Part shown: positions 31,805 through 40,121 of the stretch, piece by piece | Numbering within the stretch: the stretch's first letter is position 1 | How the letters are laid out: every line of letters begins with the position of its first letter | Origin: UBA3103 sp002365855 | GTDB lineage: Bacteria > Bacillota > Desulfotomaculia > Desulfotomaculales > Pelotomaculaceae | NCBI GenBank assembly: GCA_030627625.1 | Contig: DAOURR010000014.1 | Location: forward strand, 1 to 40,359 | DNA: 40,359 nt | Direction of reading: 5' to 3' | The notes under the pieces: model-generated | Seen by the model: only the letters and a program-made list of their open reading frames with translations | What the model was told of the DNA's origin: nothing | Databases searched by the model: none | Position numbers and translations under genes: made by a program

Positions 31805-33760
31805 ATGGAAAAAAGCAATATTGAAAACAAGATGAAAGTTCTTTTAATTATAGTATCAGCTATCTTTTGCGTACTCGTGTTCAGGCTTGTCTACATGCAG
31901 CTTATTCAAAACGACAAGTATTCTACCCTGGCCAGTGAAAACCGGATGCGCCTGATCACAATTACCGCTCCACGCGGTGAAGTTTTTGATCGAAATGGGA
32001 TCAAACTGGTTGGGAATCAGCCGGTTTATACTGTTTCACTTGCCAACCTGGGGCTCGTTGATACCGATGATGTGATTAAAAGACTGGCAGAAATTCTTGG
32101 TTCAGATCCTAAGGATATACAAGAAAAGATAAATCAGCAAAAACGATTGTATGAGCCTGTGAAGGTGGCGACCATGGTTTCTCCAGAGATTGTCACCCGC
32201 ATTGAGGAGCAGCGCCTTGAGCTACCTGGTGTTGTTATAGATATTGAGCCGCTGCGGGAATATCCGAACGGTCAGCTTCTGGCCCACGTTATGGGCTACG
32301 TGCGGCAGATCAATGAAAATCAGCTGGCGGAAAACAAAGATAAAGGCTATAAAATGGGGGACTCTTTTGGGCAGGCAGGCCTGGAATATACTTACGAGTC
32401 TTACCTGCGGGGCAGTGATGGCGGAAGGCAGGTCGAGGTGGACTCTAAAGCCAGGCCGGTGCGTGACCTTGGGGTAAAAGATCCGGTGCCGGGAAACAAC
32501 TTGATTCTGACCATTGACCACCGGGTGCAGCAGGCTGCGGAAGAAGCCTTGGCCAGGTCGTCAAATGAAGCGTTGAAACTAGGACATAAGGAGGCCATGG
32601 CCGGCGCTGCTGTTGCGCTGGACGTGCGTACCGGCGCGGTGCTGGCAATGGCCAGTTACCCGACTTATGACCCGGTTAAGCTTTCCAGTGTATTGTCGCA
32701 GCAAGATTTTGACGAAATTTTTAACTCTCCCTGGAAACCTATGCTGAACCGCGCCCTGCTGGCATATGCGCCGGGGTCTACTTTTAAGATGATCGTGGCG
32801 ATGGCCGGCCTCGAGTCCGGTATAATTAGCCCTGAAGATGCCATCAGTTGTTACGGCACCTTTTTTCTGGGCAGGACTTTCAATGACTGGAAAGCGGGCG
32901 GGCATGGCCGGACAGATATGATCAGGGCCCTCAAGGTATCCTGTGACATCTATTTTTACCAGCTTGGTTTCAGACTTGGAATTGATGAAATTGCTCGTGT
33001 GGCGCGGGAGTTCGGGCTGGGTGAAAAAACAGGCATAGAAATCCCGGGCGAGGAAAGCGGGGTAGTGCCCGGTCCGGTTTCCAAAATCGAACAGAGGTTG
33101 TATTATCTCAGTGCTAACCAAAGAAGTAAAGTCAAAGAGATTGAACAGAAATATGATGACCTCCTGGCCAAAACAAATGACGATACCGAAAGAAGGACAT
33201 TACAGAGGAAGCGGTCAGCCGAGCTCAGGGCAGTTGAATGGGAATTGGACTGGCATGATTATGACACCATAATCAGCTCCATCGGGCAGGGTGATAATCG
33301 TTACACCCCGCTTGAACTGGCTAATTATATAGCTGCCATAGCAAATGGCGGGATACGGTATAAGCCCTTTTTGGTAAGTAAAGTTGTGGATCCCGGCGGC
33401 AAAGTTATAAAAGAAAACAATCCTATTGTTTTAGGGCAGGCCAATGTGTCGCCAAGGACCCTGGCTATTGCGAGGCAGGGAATGCTGGAGGTGACAACGC
33501 CGCCAGACGGTACCGCGTACGGTTTTTTTAATGGGTTTCCACAAGTAGCGGCAAAAACTGGAACAGCTGAGGTTTTAGGGCACGATTCACATGGCTTGTT
33601 CGTAGCCTTTGCGCCTTACGAAAATCCGGAAATAGCTGTTGCGGTGGTAATGGAATTTGCCGCACATGGCAGCACGGCGGCGGGACCAGTAGCCGAGGCT
33701 ATGCTGGCTGCTTATTTAGGCTTACCCATACCGGGTCAAACATATATCAAAACTGAATGA
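31805..33760 (+). CDS. mrdA: penicillin-binding protein 2 (elongasome transpeptidase)
   Basis: Class B PBP of 651 residues; the start is ATG 31805, since the upstream part of the frame overlaps mreD and is not PBP-like. One N-terminal helix (about 11-30) is followed by the dimerisation domain with RGEVFDRNG and the transpeptidase domain: SxxK is S325-T-F-K328, the second motif is S379-C-D381 (the SxD form is usual for PBP2) and KTG is 584-586. An insert of about 55 charged, helical residues (YYLSANQRSKVKEIEQKYDDLLAKTNDD...) precedes the conserved SIGQG. It crosslinks lateral wall with RodA. Confidence 0.96.
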   Translation: MEKSNIENKMKVLLIIVSAIFCVLVFRLVYMQLIQNDKYSTLASENRMRLITITAPRGEVFDRNGIKLVGNQPVYTVSLANLGLVDTDDVIKRLAEILGSDPKDIQEKINQQKRLYEPVKVATMVSPEIVTRIEEQRLELPGVVIDIEPLREYPNGQLLAHVMGYVRQINENQLAENKDKGYKMGDSFGQAGLEYTYESYLRGSDGGRQVEVDSKARPVRDLGVKDPVPGNNLILTIDHRVQQAAEEALARSSNEALKLGHKEAMAGAAVALDVRTGAVLAMASYPTYDPVKLSSVLSQQDFDEIFNSPWKPMLNRALLAYAPGSTFKMIVAMAGLESGIISPEDAISCYGTFFLGRTFNDWKAGGHGRTDMIRALKVSCDIYFYQLGFRLGIDEIARVAREFGLGEKTGIEIPGEESGVVPGPVSKIEQRLYYLSANQRSKVKEIEQKYDDLLAKTNDDTERRTLQRKRSAELRAVEWELDWHDYDTIISSIGQGDNRYTPLELANYIAAIANGGIRYKPFLVSKVVDPGGKVIKENNPIVLGQANVSPRTLAIARQGMLEVTTPPDGTAYGFFNGFPQVAAKTGTAEVLGHDSHGLFVAFAPYENPEIAVAVVMEFAAHGSTAAGPVAEAMLAAYLGLPIPGQTYIKTE

Positions 33761-33793
33761 TAAAATTAGTATAATTCATGTCTAAATTGATAG

Positions 33794-33823
33794 AAAAAAG
33801 GGGTACGTTTTGCCTCTTTTTTT
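33794..33823 (+). terminator. intrinsic terminator after mrdA
   Basis: An A6G4 run pairs with CCTCTTTTTT (one wobble) around a 9-nt loop, with the T-run continuing. It separates mrdA from minC. Confidence 0.8.
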
Positions 33824-33894
33824 GTTTCTTATTAGCAGGATTTGGTTATCCACCGTAGAATTAATTTGGTAGTTGAATACAGGAGGAGATAGCT

Positions 33895-34338
33895 TTGGCT
33901 CGTTCTAATGGGGGTATCCAGGACGATATCCTTCCAGGGTTAGGTCAGGGAATCCCGCCGGACCAGGAAGACCTGATAGATGAGAATACGATTCTAGTTC
34001 AGAGAACCCTGCGTTCCGGTCAGAGCATACGTTATAATGGAAACGTAGTGGTTCTAGGCGATGTCAACCCAGGAGCCGAGGTATCGGCATCCGGCAACGT
34101 GATAGTTATGGGATCTCTGAGAGGTATGGTGCACGCTGGGGCAAGCGGGGATGAAAGCGCTGTGGTTCTGGCCTTCCGGCTGCGGCCCATCCAGCTCAGG
34201 ATCTCTAATCATATCACCCGCCCTCCAGATGATGAATCAATGGATATAGGCCATCCTGAGATGGCGCGAATTAAGGATGGAGTTGTTACGATCGAAGCCT
34301 TCCAGACCGGGGGAGAACGCCAGGTAAAGGTAACTTAG
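33895..34338 (+). CDS. minC: MinC C-terminal domain protein (N-terminal domain missing)
   Basis: The 147-residue product starts at TTG 33895 after AGGAGGAG. Residues about 28-140 are the MinC C-terminal beta-helix: TLRSGQSIRYNGNVVVLGDVNPGAEVSASGNVIVMGSLRGMVHAGASGD, then RPIQLRISNHITRPPD. This part dimerises and binds MinD. A usual MinC has about 220 residues with an N-terminal domain that inhibits FtsZ; here only about 28 acidic residues precede the C-terminal domain. No remnant of the missing part is visible in the 130 bases upstream, which hold the mrdA terminator. minD follows after 109 bases. Confidence 0.92.
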   Translation: MARSNGGIQDDILPGLGQGIPPDQEDLIDENTILVQRTLRSGQSIRYNGNVVVLGDVNPGAEVSASGNVIVMGSLRGMVHAGASGDESAVVLAFRLRPIQLRISNHITRPPDDESMDIGHPEMARIKDGVVTIEAFQTGGERQVKVT

Positions 34339-34447
34339 CAGGTTAATTTGGCGGGTTGTGTTTTTTGGACAGGTTTACCTGATTAATGGGTATATTAACC
34401 TGGCGTCCGGGTCTTAACGACTATATTAGAGGAGGAACTTAAAAAGA

Positions 34448-35242
34448 ATGGGTGAAGTATTCGTAGTGACTTCCGGTAAAGGAGGGGTTGGGAAAACTAC
34501 TACCACCGCCAATATCGGCGCAGGCCTGGCAGCTATGGGCTATAAAGTAGTTTTGGTAGACGCGGACATTGGGCTCAGGAACCTTGATGTTGTTCTTGGT
34601 CTGGAAAACAGGATTGTATATGACCTGGTTGATGTAACTGCCGGCAACTGCCGCCTGAGGCAGGCCTTGATTAAGGATAAGAAATTGGAAGGCCTGCACT
34701 TGCTGCCTGCCGCCCAGACTAAAGATAAAACCGCGGTCAACCCTCAGCAGATGCGTGATTTATGTGAAGAGTTAAAAAAGGAGTTTGATTATGTAGTTAT
34801 TGATTGCCCTGCCGGGATCGAACAGGGTTTTCGCAATGCTATTGCAGGAGCGGAAAAAGCCATAGTTATCACGAACCCGGAGGTTTCTGCCGTGCGTGAT
34901 GCGGACCGGATTATCGGCCTTTTGGAGGCCGCGGAACTACGGGATCCGAAACTGATTATTAACCGGATCCGGCCCAAAATGGTCAGACAGGGAGATATGA
35001 TGAGTATCGATGACATCATAGACATCCTGGCTATCGATCTCCTGGGAGTGATACCGGAGGACGAGCTGATAGTAGTCACCACCAACCGGGGTGAAGCTGT
35101 TGTTATGGATCAGAGTTCACGCTCGGGACAGGCTTACAGGAATATAAGCCGCCGTATTCAGGGTGAAGATGTGCCAATAATGAATCTGGAAGAAGATGGT
35201 GGTTTTTTCAATAAAATACGCAAAATGATCGGTCTGAAATAG
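34448..35242 (+). CDS. minD: septum site-determining ATPase MinD
   Basis: Deviant Walker A ATPase of 264 residues: KGGVGKTTT with the signature Lys11, Walker A' VVLVDADIGLRNLD, and VVIDCPAGIEQGF. The C-terminal amphipathic helix GFFNKIRKMIGLK targets the membrane. It recruits MinC and is released by MinE, whose gene starts 20 bases later. GAGGAGG lies upstream of ATG 34448. Confidence 0.98.
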   Translation: MGEVFVVTSGKGGVGKTTTTANIGAGLAAMGYKVVLVDADIGLRNLDVVLGLENRIVYDLVDVTAGNCRLRQALIKDKKLEGLHLLPAAQTKDKTAVNPQQMRDLCEELKKEFDYVVIDCPAGIEQGFRNAIAGAEKAIVITNPEVSAVRDADRIIGLLEAAELRDPKLIINRIRPKMVRQGDMMSIDDIIDILAIDLLGVIPEDELIVVTTNRGEAVVMDQSSRSGQAYRNISRRIQGEDVPIMNLEEDGGFFNKIRKMIGLK

Positions 35243-35261
35243 CCGGAGAGGGGGAAACGCA

Positions 35262-35531
35262 TTGCTTGAGTTTATAACCAGGCTTTTCGGAAGGGAAGGC
35301 GGGAGTAAAAACGTTGCTAAAGAAAGACTGAGACTTGTCCTGGTGCATGATAGGGCCAGTATATCGCCGCAGTTGCTTGAAACCCTGAAGGCCGAACTGA
35401 TTAAGGTTATATCCAACTATATGGAGATTGATGAAAGTGCTCTGGAAGTTAATCTCGACTCTCAGGGCAGCACGGTGGCGCTGGTGGCAAACATACCGGT
35501 CAAAGGAATGAAACGGGCCGCCGGCGTCTGA
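35262..35531 (+). CDS. minE: cell division topological specificity factor MinE
   Basis: The 89-residue protein starts at TTG 35262 after GAGAGGGGG. The N-terminal membrane-binding and anti-MinCD segment is LEFITRLFGREGGSKNVAKERLRLVLVHDRA, followed by the dimerising topological domain (LLETLKAELIKVISNYMEIDESALEVNLDSQGSTVALVANIPV). It drives MinD oscillation. MinE together with SpoIVF genes fits the Peptococcaceae pattern. Confidence 0.96.
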   Translation: MLEFITRLFGREGGSKNVAKERLRLVLVHDRASISPQLLETLKAELIKVISNYMEIDESALEVNLDSQGSTVALVANIPVKGMKRAAGV

Positions 35532-35542
35532 GCTAAACTTCC

Positions 35543-35576
35543 GCGGAAGCAAGAGGGATGGTTCTCATGCTTCCGC
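35543..35576. terminator. hairpin between converging genes
   Basis: GCGGAAGCA/TGCTTCCGC forms a perfect 9-bp stem with a 16-nt loop between minE (plus) and the cyclophilin gene (minus). T-runs are weak. Confidence 0.6.
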
Positions 35577-35578
35577 TT

Positions 35579-36091
35579 CTATACTACTTTTATAAACTGG
35601 ATTTTATCTCCAGCCCTGATTTGGTCAACCACGTACATGCCCTGAACGACCTCACCGAACACGGCATATTTGCCATCTAGAGCGGGCATATCCTTTTTTA
35701 ATACATAAAACTGTGACCCGGCAGAGTCCGGGTTTTTATCCCTTGCCATCGCGACCGCCCCTCGGATATTTGTGAGATCAGAACTCGTTTCAAGTGGTAT
35801 CGACCACCCTGGTCCACCTGTTCCGTCTCCCCGCGGATCGCCGCCCTGTACAACCCAGTCCTCGACGCGGTGAAATTTCAGGTTGTCGTAAAAGTTTGAG
35901 TTAACCAGTCTTATAAAGTTCTTAACGGTAACCGGCATTTTACCAGGGTGCAATCTGATAAAAATGCCGCCGCTAGTGGTTTGCAATAAGACCTTTTCGG
36001 GCAGGCCAAATCCATTGTTTGCCCTGTAGAATGGAATAGCCAGGATCATGATGATAAAAACCACAACGATTATTAATAACACCCATATCAA
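35579..36091 (-). CDS. membrane-anchored cyclophilin-type peptidyl-prolyl isomerase
   Basis: The 170-residue protein starts at TTG 36091, eight bases after GGGGTG. An uncleaved N-terminal helix (about 2-22) places the enzyme outside the membrane. The cyclophilin core follows: MPVTVKNFIRLVNSNFYDNLKFHRVEDWVVQGGDPRGDGTGGPGW, then NIRGAVAMARDKNPDSAGSQFYVL and YAVFGEVVQGM. The catalytic Arg in FHR and the QGGDP and GSQF motifs are present. It may assist folding of secreted proteins. Confidence 0.94.
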   Translation of the reverse strand: MIWVLLIIVVVFIIMILAIPFYRANNGFGLPEKVLLQTTSGGIFIRLHPGKMPVTVKNFIRLVNSNFYDNLKFHRVEDWVVQGGDPRGDGTGGPGWSIPLETSSDLTNIRGAVAMARDKNPDSAGSQFYVLKKDMPALDGKYAVFGEVVQGMYVVDQIRAGDKIQFIKVV

Positions 36092-36280
36092 TGCTGTCGC
36101 ACCCCGTTTTTTGGATTATTTAATGTGTTTCCTTTTTATTTCTTCTATTAAAATAATAAGTCACTTGTAATTTATTTAATACCCGACTTAAGGATATAAA
36201 AAAGTACCTGGATAGGTTAATAAAAACAAGACTATTGAGGGATTTCAATTTCATACAAAGTATGTTAACATTTAGAGTTG

Positions 36281-36325
36281 TGATAACATAAGGCCTTCCG
36301 GACTTCGGAAGGCCTTATGTTATCA
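36281..36325. repeat. 20-bp perfect inverted repeat
   Basis: Positions 36281-36300 pair without mismatch with 36306-36325 around a 5-nt loop; the core is AAGGCCTTCCG. There is no T-run on either side, so it is not a plain terminator. It lies downstream of the LiaF-like gene. The rest of 36092-36353 is AT-rich and shows nothing else I recognise. Confidence 0.8.
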
Positions 36326-36353
36326 GGATAATTAAAAAAATTATCCAGCTGCG

Positions 36354-36887
36354 TTACTTAAATTTCAGACTGCTGAATACAGCATTAGCATCGATCTCCA
36401 GTGATTTGACGCCGGACGCTGCTGCTTTTGTGCTGTACACATGACTTCCAAAGCTGATGTTAGTATTATCAGGTGTTGAGGCGTTTGCAAACGCAGAATT
36501 AATTTTTACAACTGCCGGGGTTTTAGGATTCAGCCTGATGGTTCCGGATGAGAAGATGACGTTTATTTTTATCCTTCCAGGATCTTCTCCAGGTGCAATG
36601 TCAGTAAAATCCAATTCACCGTTACTGAAAATAAGGTTGTACTCGTCGTTAGCGGACCTGTTGATTTTAATGATTCCACTGCTAAAGACCATATTATTGT
36701 CATTTCTTGTGCTAAATCCTGTAAAACCTCCGAATATTATTGAAAAACCTATGTACAGAAAAAATAACCCGAACAGGATCCTTAATAACGGAATATGAAT
36801 ATTAAATACATGTCGTACAATCAACAAAACCCCTACTAATATTAATAATATACCAAAGAAATACTCACTATACAAACGCAAGTTCAT
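36354..36887 (-). CDS. LiaF-like membrane protein
   Basis: The 177-residue protein has two N-terminal helices (about 9-27 and 32-54) like the LiaI/LiaF transmembrane region, then an exposed beta-rich domain with repeating units NNMVFSSGIIKINRSANDEYNLIFSNGELDFTDI and INVIFSSGTIRLNPKTPAVVKINSAFANAS, as in cell-wall-stress response proteins of the LiaF/DUF5668 type. No adjacent two-component system is present. ATG 36887 has AAGAAGG just upstream, closer than usual. Confidence 0.72.
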   Translation of the reverse strand: MNLRLYSEYFFGILLILVGVLLIVRHVFNIHIPLLRILFGLFFLYIGFSIIFGGFTGFSTRNDNNMVFSSGIIKINRSANDEYNLIFSNGELDFTDIAPGEDPGRIKINVIFSSGTIRLNPKTPAVVKINSAFANASTPDNTNISFGSHVYSTKAAASGVKSLEIDANAVFSSLKFK

Positions 36888-37113
36888 TACCTTCTTTCTG
36901 TTATTTTGTTATTTTTTACATCAAAATAAAACAATATACTCATTTGACGTTAATTTAAAACGAGCATTGTTTTATTGTGCTTTCTTGATAAAAGTGAGCG
37001 CCACAGTTAAAATTTAAACAGGCTTTTTTTATTCAATCAATTGTTATATAATATATTACGAAGTTTCCAGGTACTAAGAGCAGCAGCGGCTAGAAAGAAG
37101 TGCATAATACGGC

Positions 37114-38292
37114 ATGTTCAACAGCAGAATGCTCAAAAAACTTGATCATACACTACTTGCTACCGTGGCAGTAATCATCGTTTATAGCCTCGTTGTTATA
37201 TATAGCGCCACCAAACCGGCGGAGCTGCTTCCAGTGGCAGGCGCCGTAGGAACAGAGGCTAACCCGTTAGCATATGTTAAAAAGCAGGCCTTAAATATAT
37301 TCATCGGCATCTTCGCGATGGTATTTATGCTGAATATCCAGTATGAAAACCTTGCAAAGTACATGAAGATCCTTTACGTGTTAAACCTGGTCCTGCTGGG
37401 CGCGGTCATTTTCGTAGGTGATTCGGCCCTGGGAGCCCAGCGCTGGATAGAAATAGGCTCCTTCCGTTTTCAGCCTTCCGAGTTTTCAAAGCTGATAATT
37501 ATAGTTTGTTTTGCTGTCTATTTAAACTCGCGGTATGGAAGGCTAAACCGGTTCAGGGACTTGCTCCCCTGTTTTGCCTTTATCGGCTTGCCCGTGCTAT
37601 TAATTCTAAAGCAGCCGGATCTGGGCAGCTCACTGGTTTTTATGGCCATTATGTTTGGGATGTTGTTTGCGGCAGGAGCCAGGCCGCTTCTTTTGGCCGG
37701 CCTGATCGTGGGCGGCCTGACTACGGCTTCAACGTGGATCTGGGCTCATTTCTGGTTTGCAGCTCACAGCACCTTTAACCTTTGGGTCCCGCTGCACGAT
37801 TATCAACTGAAGCGCTTGATCATTTTTATGGACCCGTGGAAGAACCCGCTCGATGCCGGTTACCATATAATTCAGTCCCAAATCGCTATCGGACAGGGTG
37901 GTTTATTCGGTCGCGGCCTGTTTCAGGGCAGTCAGACCCACGGCAACTTCCTGCCTATTCAGGAAACTGATTTTATCTTTTCTGTCGTTGGCGAAGAACT
38001 GGGCTTTATCGGGGCGGTAGCGCTTTTATTTCTCTTTTTTATGCTTATTTACCGCTGCATATATATAGCTGTAAACGCCAAAGACCATCTGGGTTTCCTG
38101 TTGACTGTAGGCGTGGTTTCGATGATTACCTTTCACGTTATGATCAATGTCGGCATGACTATCGGAATTATGCCGGTGACAGGCATACCCCTTCCTATGT
38201 TTAGTTACGGGGGCAGCAGTATGATTACAAATTTAGCTGCGCTGGGAATGCTGCTTAACATTAACATGAAGCGGCAAAATATCATGTTCTGA
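37114..38292 (+). CDS. rodA: peptidoglycan polymerase RodA (SEDS family)
   Basis: The 392-residue protein has about ten membrane helices and SEDS motifs: SALGAQRWIEIGSFRFQPSEFSKL, KQPDLGSSLVF, and near the C terminus AIGQGGLFGRGLFQGSQTHGNFLPIQETDFIFSVVGEELGF and FSYGGSSMI. It polymerises glycan strands in the elongasome with PBP2, encoded 3.4 kb upstream. The ATG at 37114 has a ribosome binding site (GAAAGAAG) about 11 bases upstream, longer than usual. A TATAAT at 37047-37052 may be its -10 box. Confidence 0.96.
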   Translation: MFNSRMLKKLDHTLLATVAVIIVYSLVVIYSATKPAELLPVAGAVGTEANPLAYVKKQALNIFIGIFAMVFMLNIQYENLAKYMKILYVLNLVLLGAVIFVGDSALGAQRWIEIGSFRFQPSEFSKLIIIVCFAVYLNSRYGRLNRFRDLLPCFAFIGLPVLLILKQPDLGSSLVFMAIMFGMLFAAGARPLLLAGLIVGGLTTASTWIWAHFWFAAHSTFNLWVPLHDYQLKRLIIFMDPWKNPLDAGYHIIQSQIAIGQGGLFGRGLFQGSQTHGNFLPIQETDFIFSVVGEELGFIGAVALLFLFFMLIYRCIYIAVNAKDHLGFLLTVGVVSMITFHVMINVGMTIGIMPVTGIPLPMFSYGGSSMITNLAALGMLLNINMKRQNIMF

Positions 38293-38420
38293 CCTGTCAG
38301 CAGATAATATGTTTGCTTTTGCGTCAATTAGGGAATGTTTCCGCATTTGGGAATATTCTTTTTTTTATGGTCAAACTCCACATAAAATTTAAACAAAACT
38401 CCTTTTTACTTGCTTGAACT

Positions 38421-38450
38421 GTCATATTTCCTTTAAAAGGAAAATATAAT
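38421..38450 (+). promoter_or_regulatory. sigma-E-like sporulation promoter
   Basis: GTCATATT (38421-38428) matches the sigma-E -35 consensus from Bacillus. AATATAAT (38443-38450), 14 bases later, partly matches the -10 CATACAnT. The next genes are spoIVFA and spoIVFB, which belong to the sigma-E regulon. The match is by eye. Confidence 0.55.
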
Positions 38451-38486
38451 TTCACCAGACAAGCTTATATTGATGGGGTGAGTTTC

Positions 38487-39221
38487 TTGAAAGGAATAAA
38501 CCAAGGGGGATCATTTAAACAAAATGATTGGATGTCCGGCTACCGCCAGCCCCAGTGGAAGAAACCCAAGCGGAATGGCATCGGTAGGAACAGTTTGTTC
38601 CGGGTCGGGGTGGCTTTGGTTATACTATTAGCTATTTTGACCATCAGGAACACCAGTAACCCCTGGGGTGTCGCTGCAAGGGAAAACCTGAAACAAGTGC
38701 TGACAACAGAATGGGATTACCAGCCAGTTGTTGAAAAGGTAATGCAGTATAGCCTACAGGTGGCAAATATGGAATGGCCATTATTTAGCAGCCACCCTGT
38801 AGTATCGAATTCCAAACAAAATATTGCCGCTGTAACACTTCAGCTTCCAGTATCGGGTAAGATCGTCAGGGGATTTGGCCTGGTGATCGATCCTATAGAC
38901 AATATGGAACGGTTTCACTCAGGAATTGATATTGCAGCTCCTTTAGGGAGTGAGGTGAGAGCGGTCCGGGAAGGGTTGGTAAAGCTGATGGGTGATAGCC
39001 CTGCTCTGGGAAGGTACATCCTAATTGAACATGAAGAGGGATTTTTCACCCTTTATGCCGGGCTTTCCAATGTTGCGGTAGGTGAAGGTCAAAGCGTGCA
39101 GGCTGGACAGGCTATCGGTGAAGTCGGGGATAACGGCGATGTTTCCGGTGGAGGTCTTCACTTTGAGCTCAGGGAAAACAACAAATTGGTTGACCCGCTC
39201 ACGAGAATAGAAGTTAATTAA
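38487..39221 (+). CDS. spoIVFA: SpoIVFA-like M23-domain protein
   Basis: I prefer TTG 38487, five to eight bases after GGGGTGA; GTG 38478 is the alternative. The 244-residue protein has one membrane helix (about 35-52) and a C-terminal LytM/M23 domain (FHSGIDIAAPLGSEVRAVREG through GLHFELREN). His144 and Asp148 are present, but the HxH metal motif reads G223-L-H225, so a zinc ligand is lost and catalysis is unlikely. In Bacillus, SpoIVFA holds and inhibits the SpoIVFB protease until the forespore signals. spoIVFB follows directly. Confidence 0.88.
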   Translation: MKGINQGGSFKQNDWMSGYRQPQWKKPKRNGIGRNSLFRVGVALVILLAILTIRNTSNPWGVAARENLKQVLTTEWDYQPVVEKVMQYSLQVANMEWPLFSSHPVVSNSKQNIAAVTLQLPVSGKIVRGFGLVIDPIDNMERFHSGIDIAAPLGSEVRAVREGLVKLMGDSPALGRYILIEHEEGFFTLYAGLSNVAVGEGQSVQAGQAIGEVGDNGDVSGGGLHFELRENNKLVDPLTRIEVN

Positions 39222-39242
39222 AATGTGAAGGGGGTTGCTACT

Positions 39243-40121
39243 TTGAAAATTGGACGTGTCTCTGGGGTTGAAGTCCACTTGAACAATGCTTTTCTGGCCC
39301 TCCTGGGGCTGTTTTTTGTCGCCGGAGTGCTGGGAAAGGGTTTAATCGCCTTTAGTGTGGTATTGATGCATGAGCTGGCTCATGTGGCTGCGGCCCGCCG
39401 CTTTGGCGTGCATGTTTCGGATGTTGAACTTCTGCCTTTCGGAGGAGTAAGCCGCATGGGCGGCGAAGTAGTAGTGGACCCTTCGAAAGAAGTGTACGTC
39501 TCAGCGATTGGTCCGGCAACCAACCTTTTACTGGCTGGTCTGGCAATTTTCTTTAAAAACCTCGGCCTGTGGGATGATGACCTGGGCCCTTTTTTTCTTC
39601 AGTGCAACTTACTGATTGCAGCATTCAACCTGCTGCCTGCCCTTCCGCTTGACGGAGGCAGGGTATTTAGAGCTTACTTAGCCAGGCGGGTAGGATTTAA
39701 ACAGGCAACATACAAGGCTGCCAGGTGGGGGCAGTTCTGGGGCGTGGTTATTGTTTTGTTAGGAACGGCCGGGCTTGCTGCCGGTGTCAGCGGCATGGAC
39801 ATTATGATAACCGGGATGTTCCTGCTGTATGCCGCTACACGTGAAAAAAGACTGGCGCCGTACCACTTCATCAGGCATCTGGCACAAAAAAAACAGGAAC
39901 TTGCAGCGGCCGGAGTTCTGCCGGGTGAACCCCTGGTATCGCTTGATACAGTCAGGCTTGGAGATATCATCCGCACCTTTGTTCCACAGCGCTTTCATGT
40001 CGTTCTAGTTCTGGATCGGAACTGGCAGTATCAGGGTGTGGTCAGTGAGGCACAGATTATTGACGCTCTTTTGAACGAAGGGGTAGATGTACCAGTAGGT
40101 AGCCTGAATAAAGTCAAATAG
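39243..40121 (+). CDS. spoIVFB: SpoIVFB-like M50 intramembrane metalloprotease
   Basis: I prefer TTG 39243 with AAGGGGG seven bases upstream; GTG 39225 is possible. The 292-residue protein has the zinc site HELAH (43-47) and Asp137 in LPALPLDGGR within a multi-helix membrane domain, then a C-terminal CBS-type domain (about 225-290). SpoIVFB cuts pro-sigma-K in the mother-cell membrane; the CBS domain senses ATP. The spoIVFA-spoIVFB order and gene spacing match Bacillus. Confidence 0.93.
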   Translation: MKIGRVSGVEVHLNNAFLALLGLFFVAGVLGKGLIAFSVVLMHELAHVAAARRFGVHVSDVELLPFGGVSRMGGEVVVDPSKEVYVSAIGPATNLLLAGLAIFFKNLGLWDDDLGPFFLQCNLLIAAFNLLPALPLDGGRVFRAYLARRVGFKQATYKAARWGQFWGVVIVLLGTAGLAAGVSGMDIMITGMFLLYAATREKRLAPYHFIRHLAQKKQELAAAGVLPGEPLVSLDTVRLGDIIRTFVPQRFHVVLVLDRNWQYQGVVSEAQIIDALLNEGVDVPVGSLNKVK

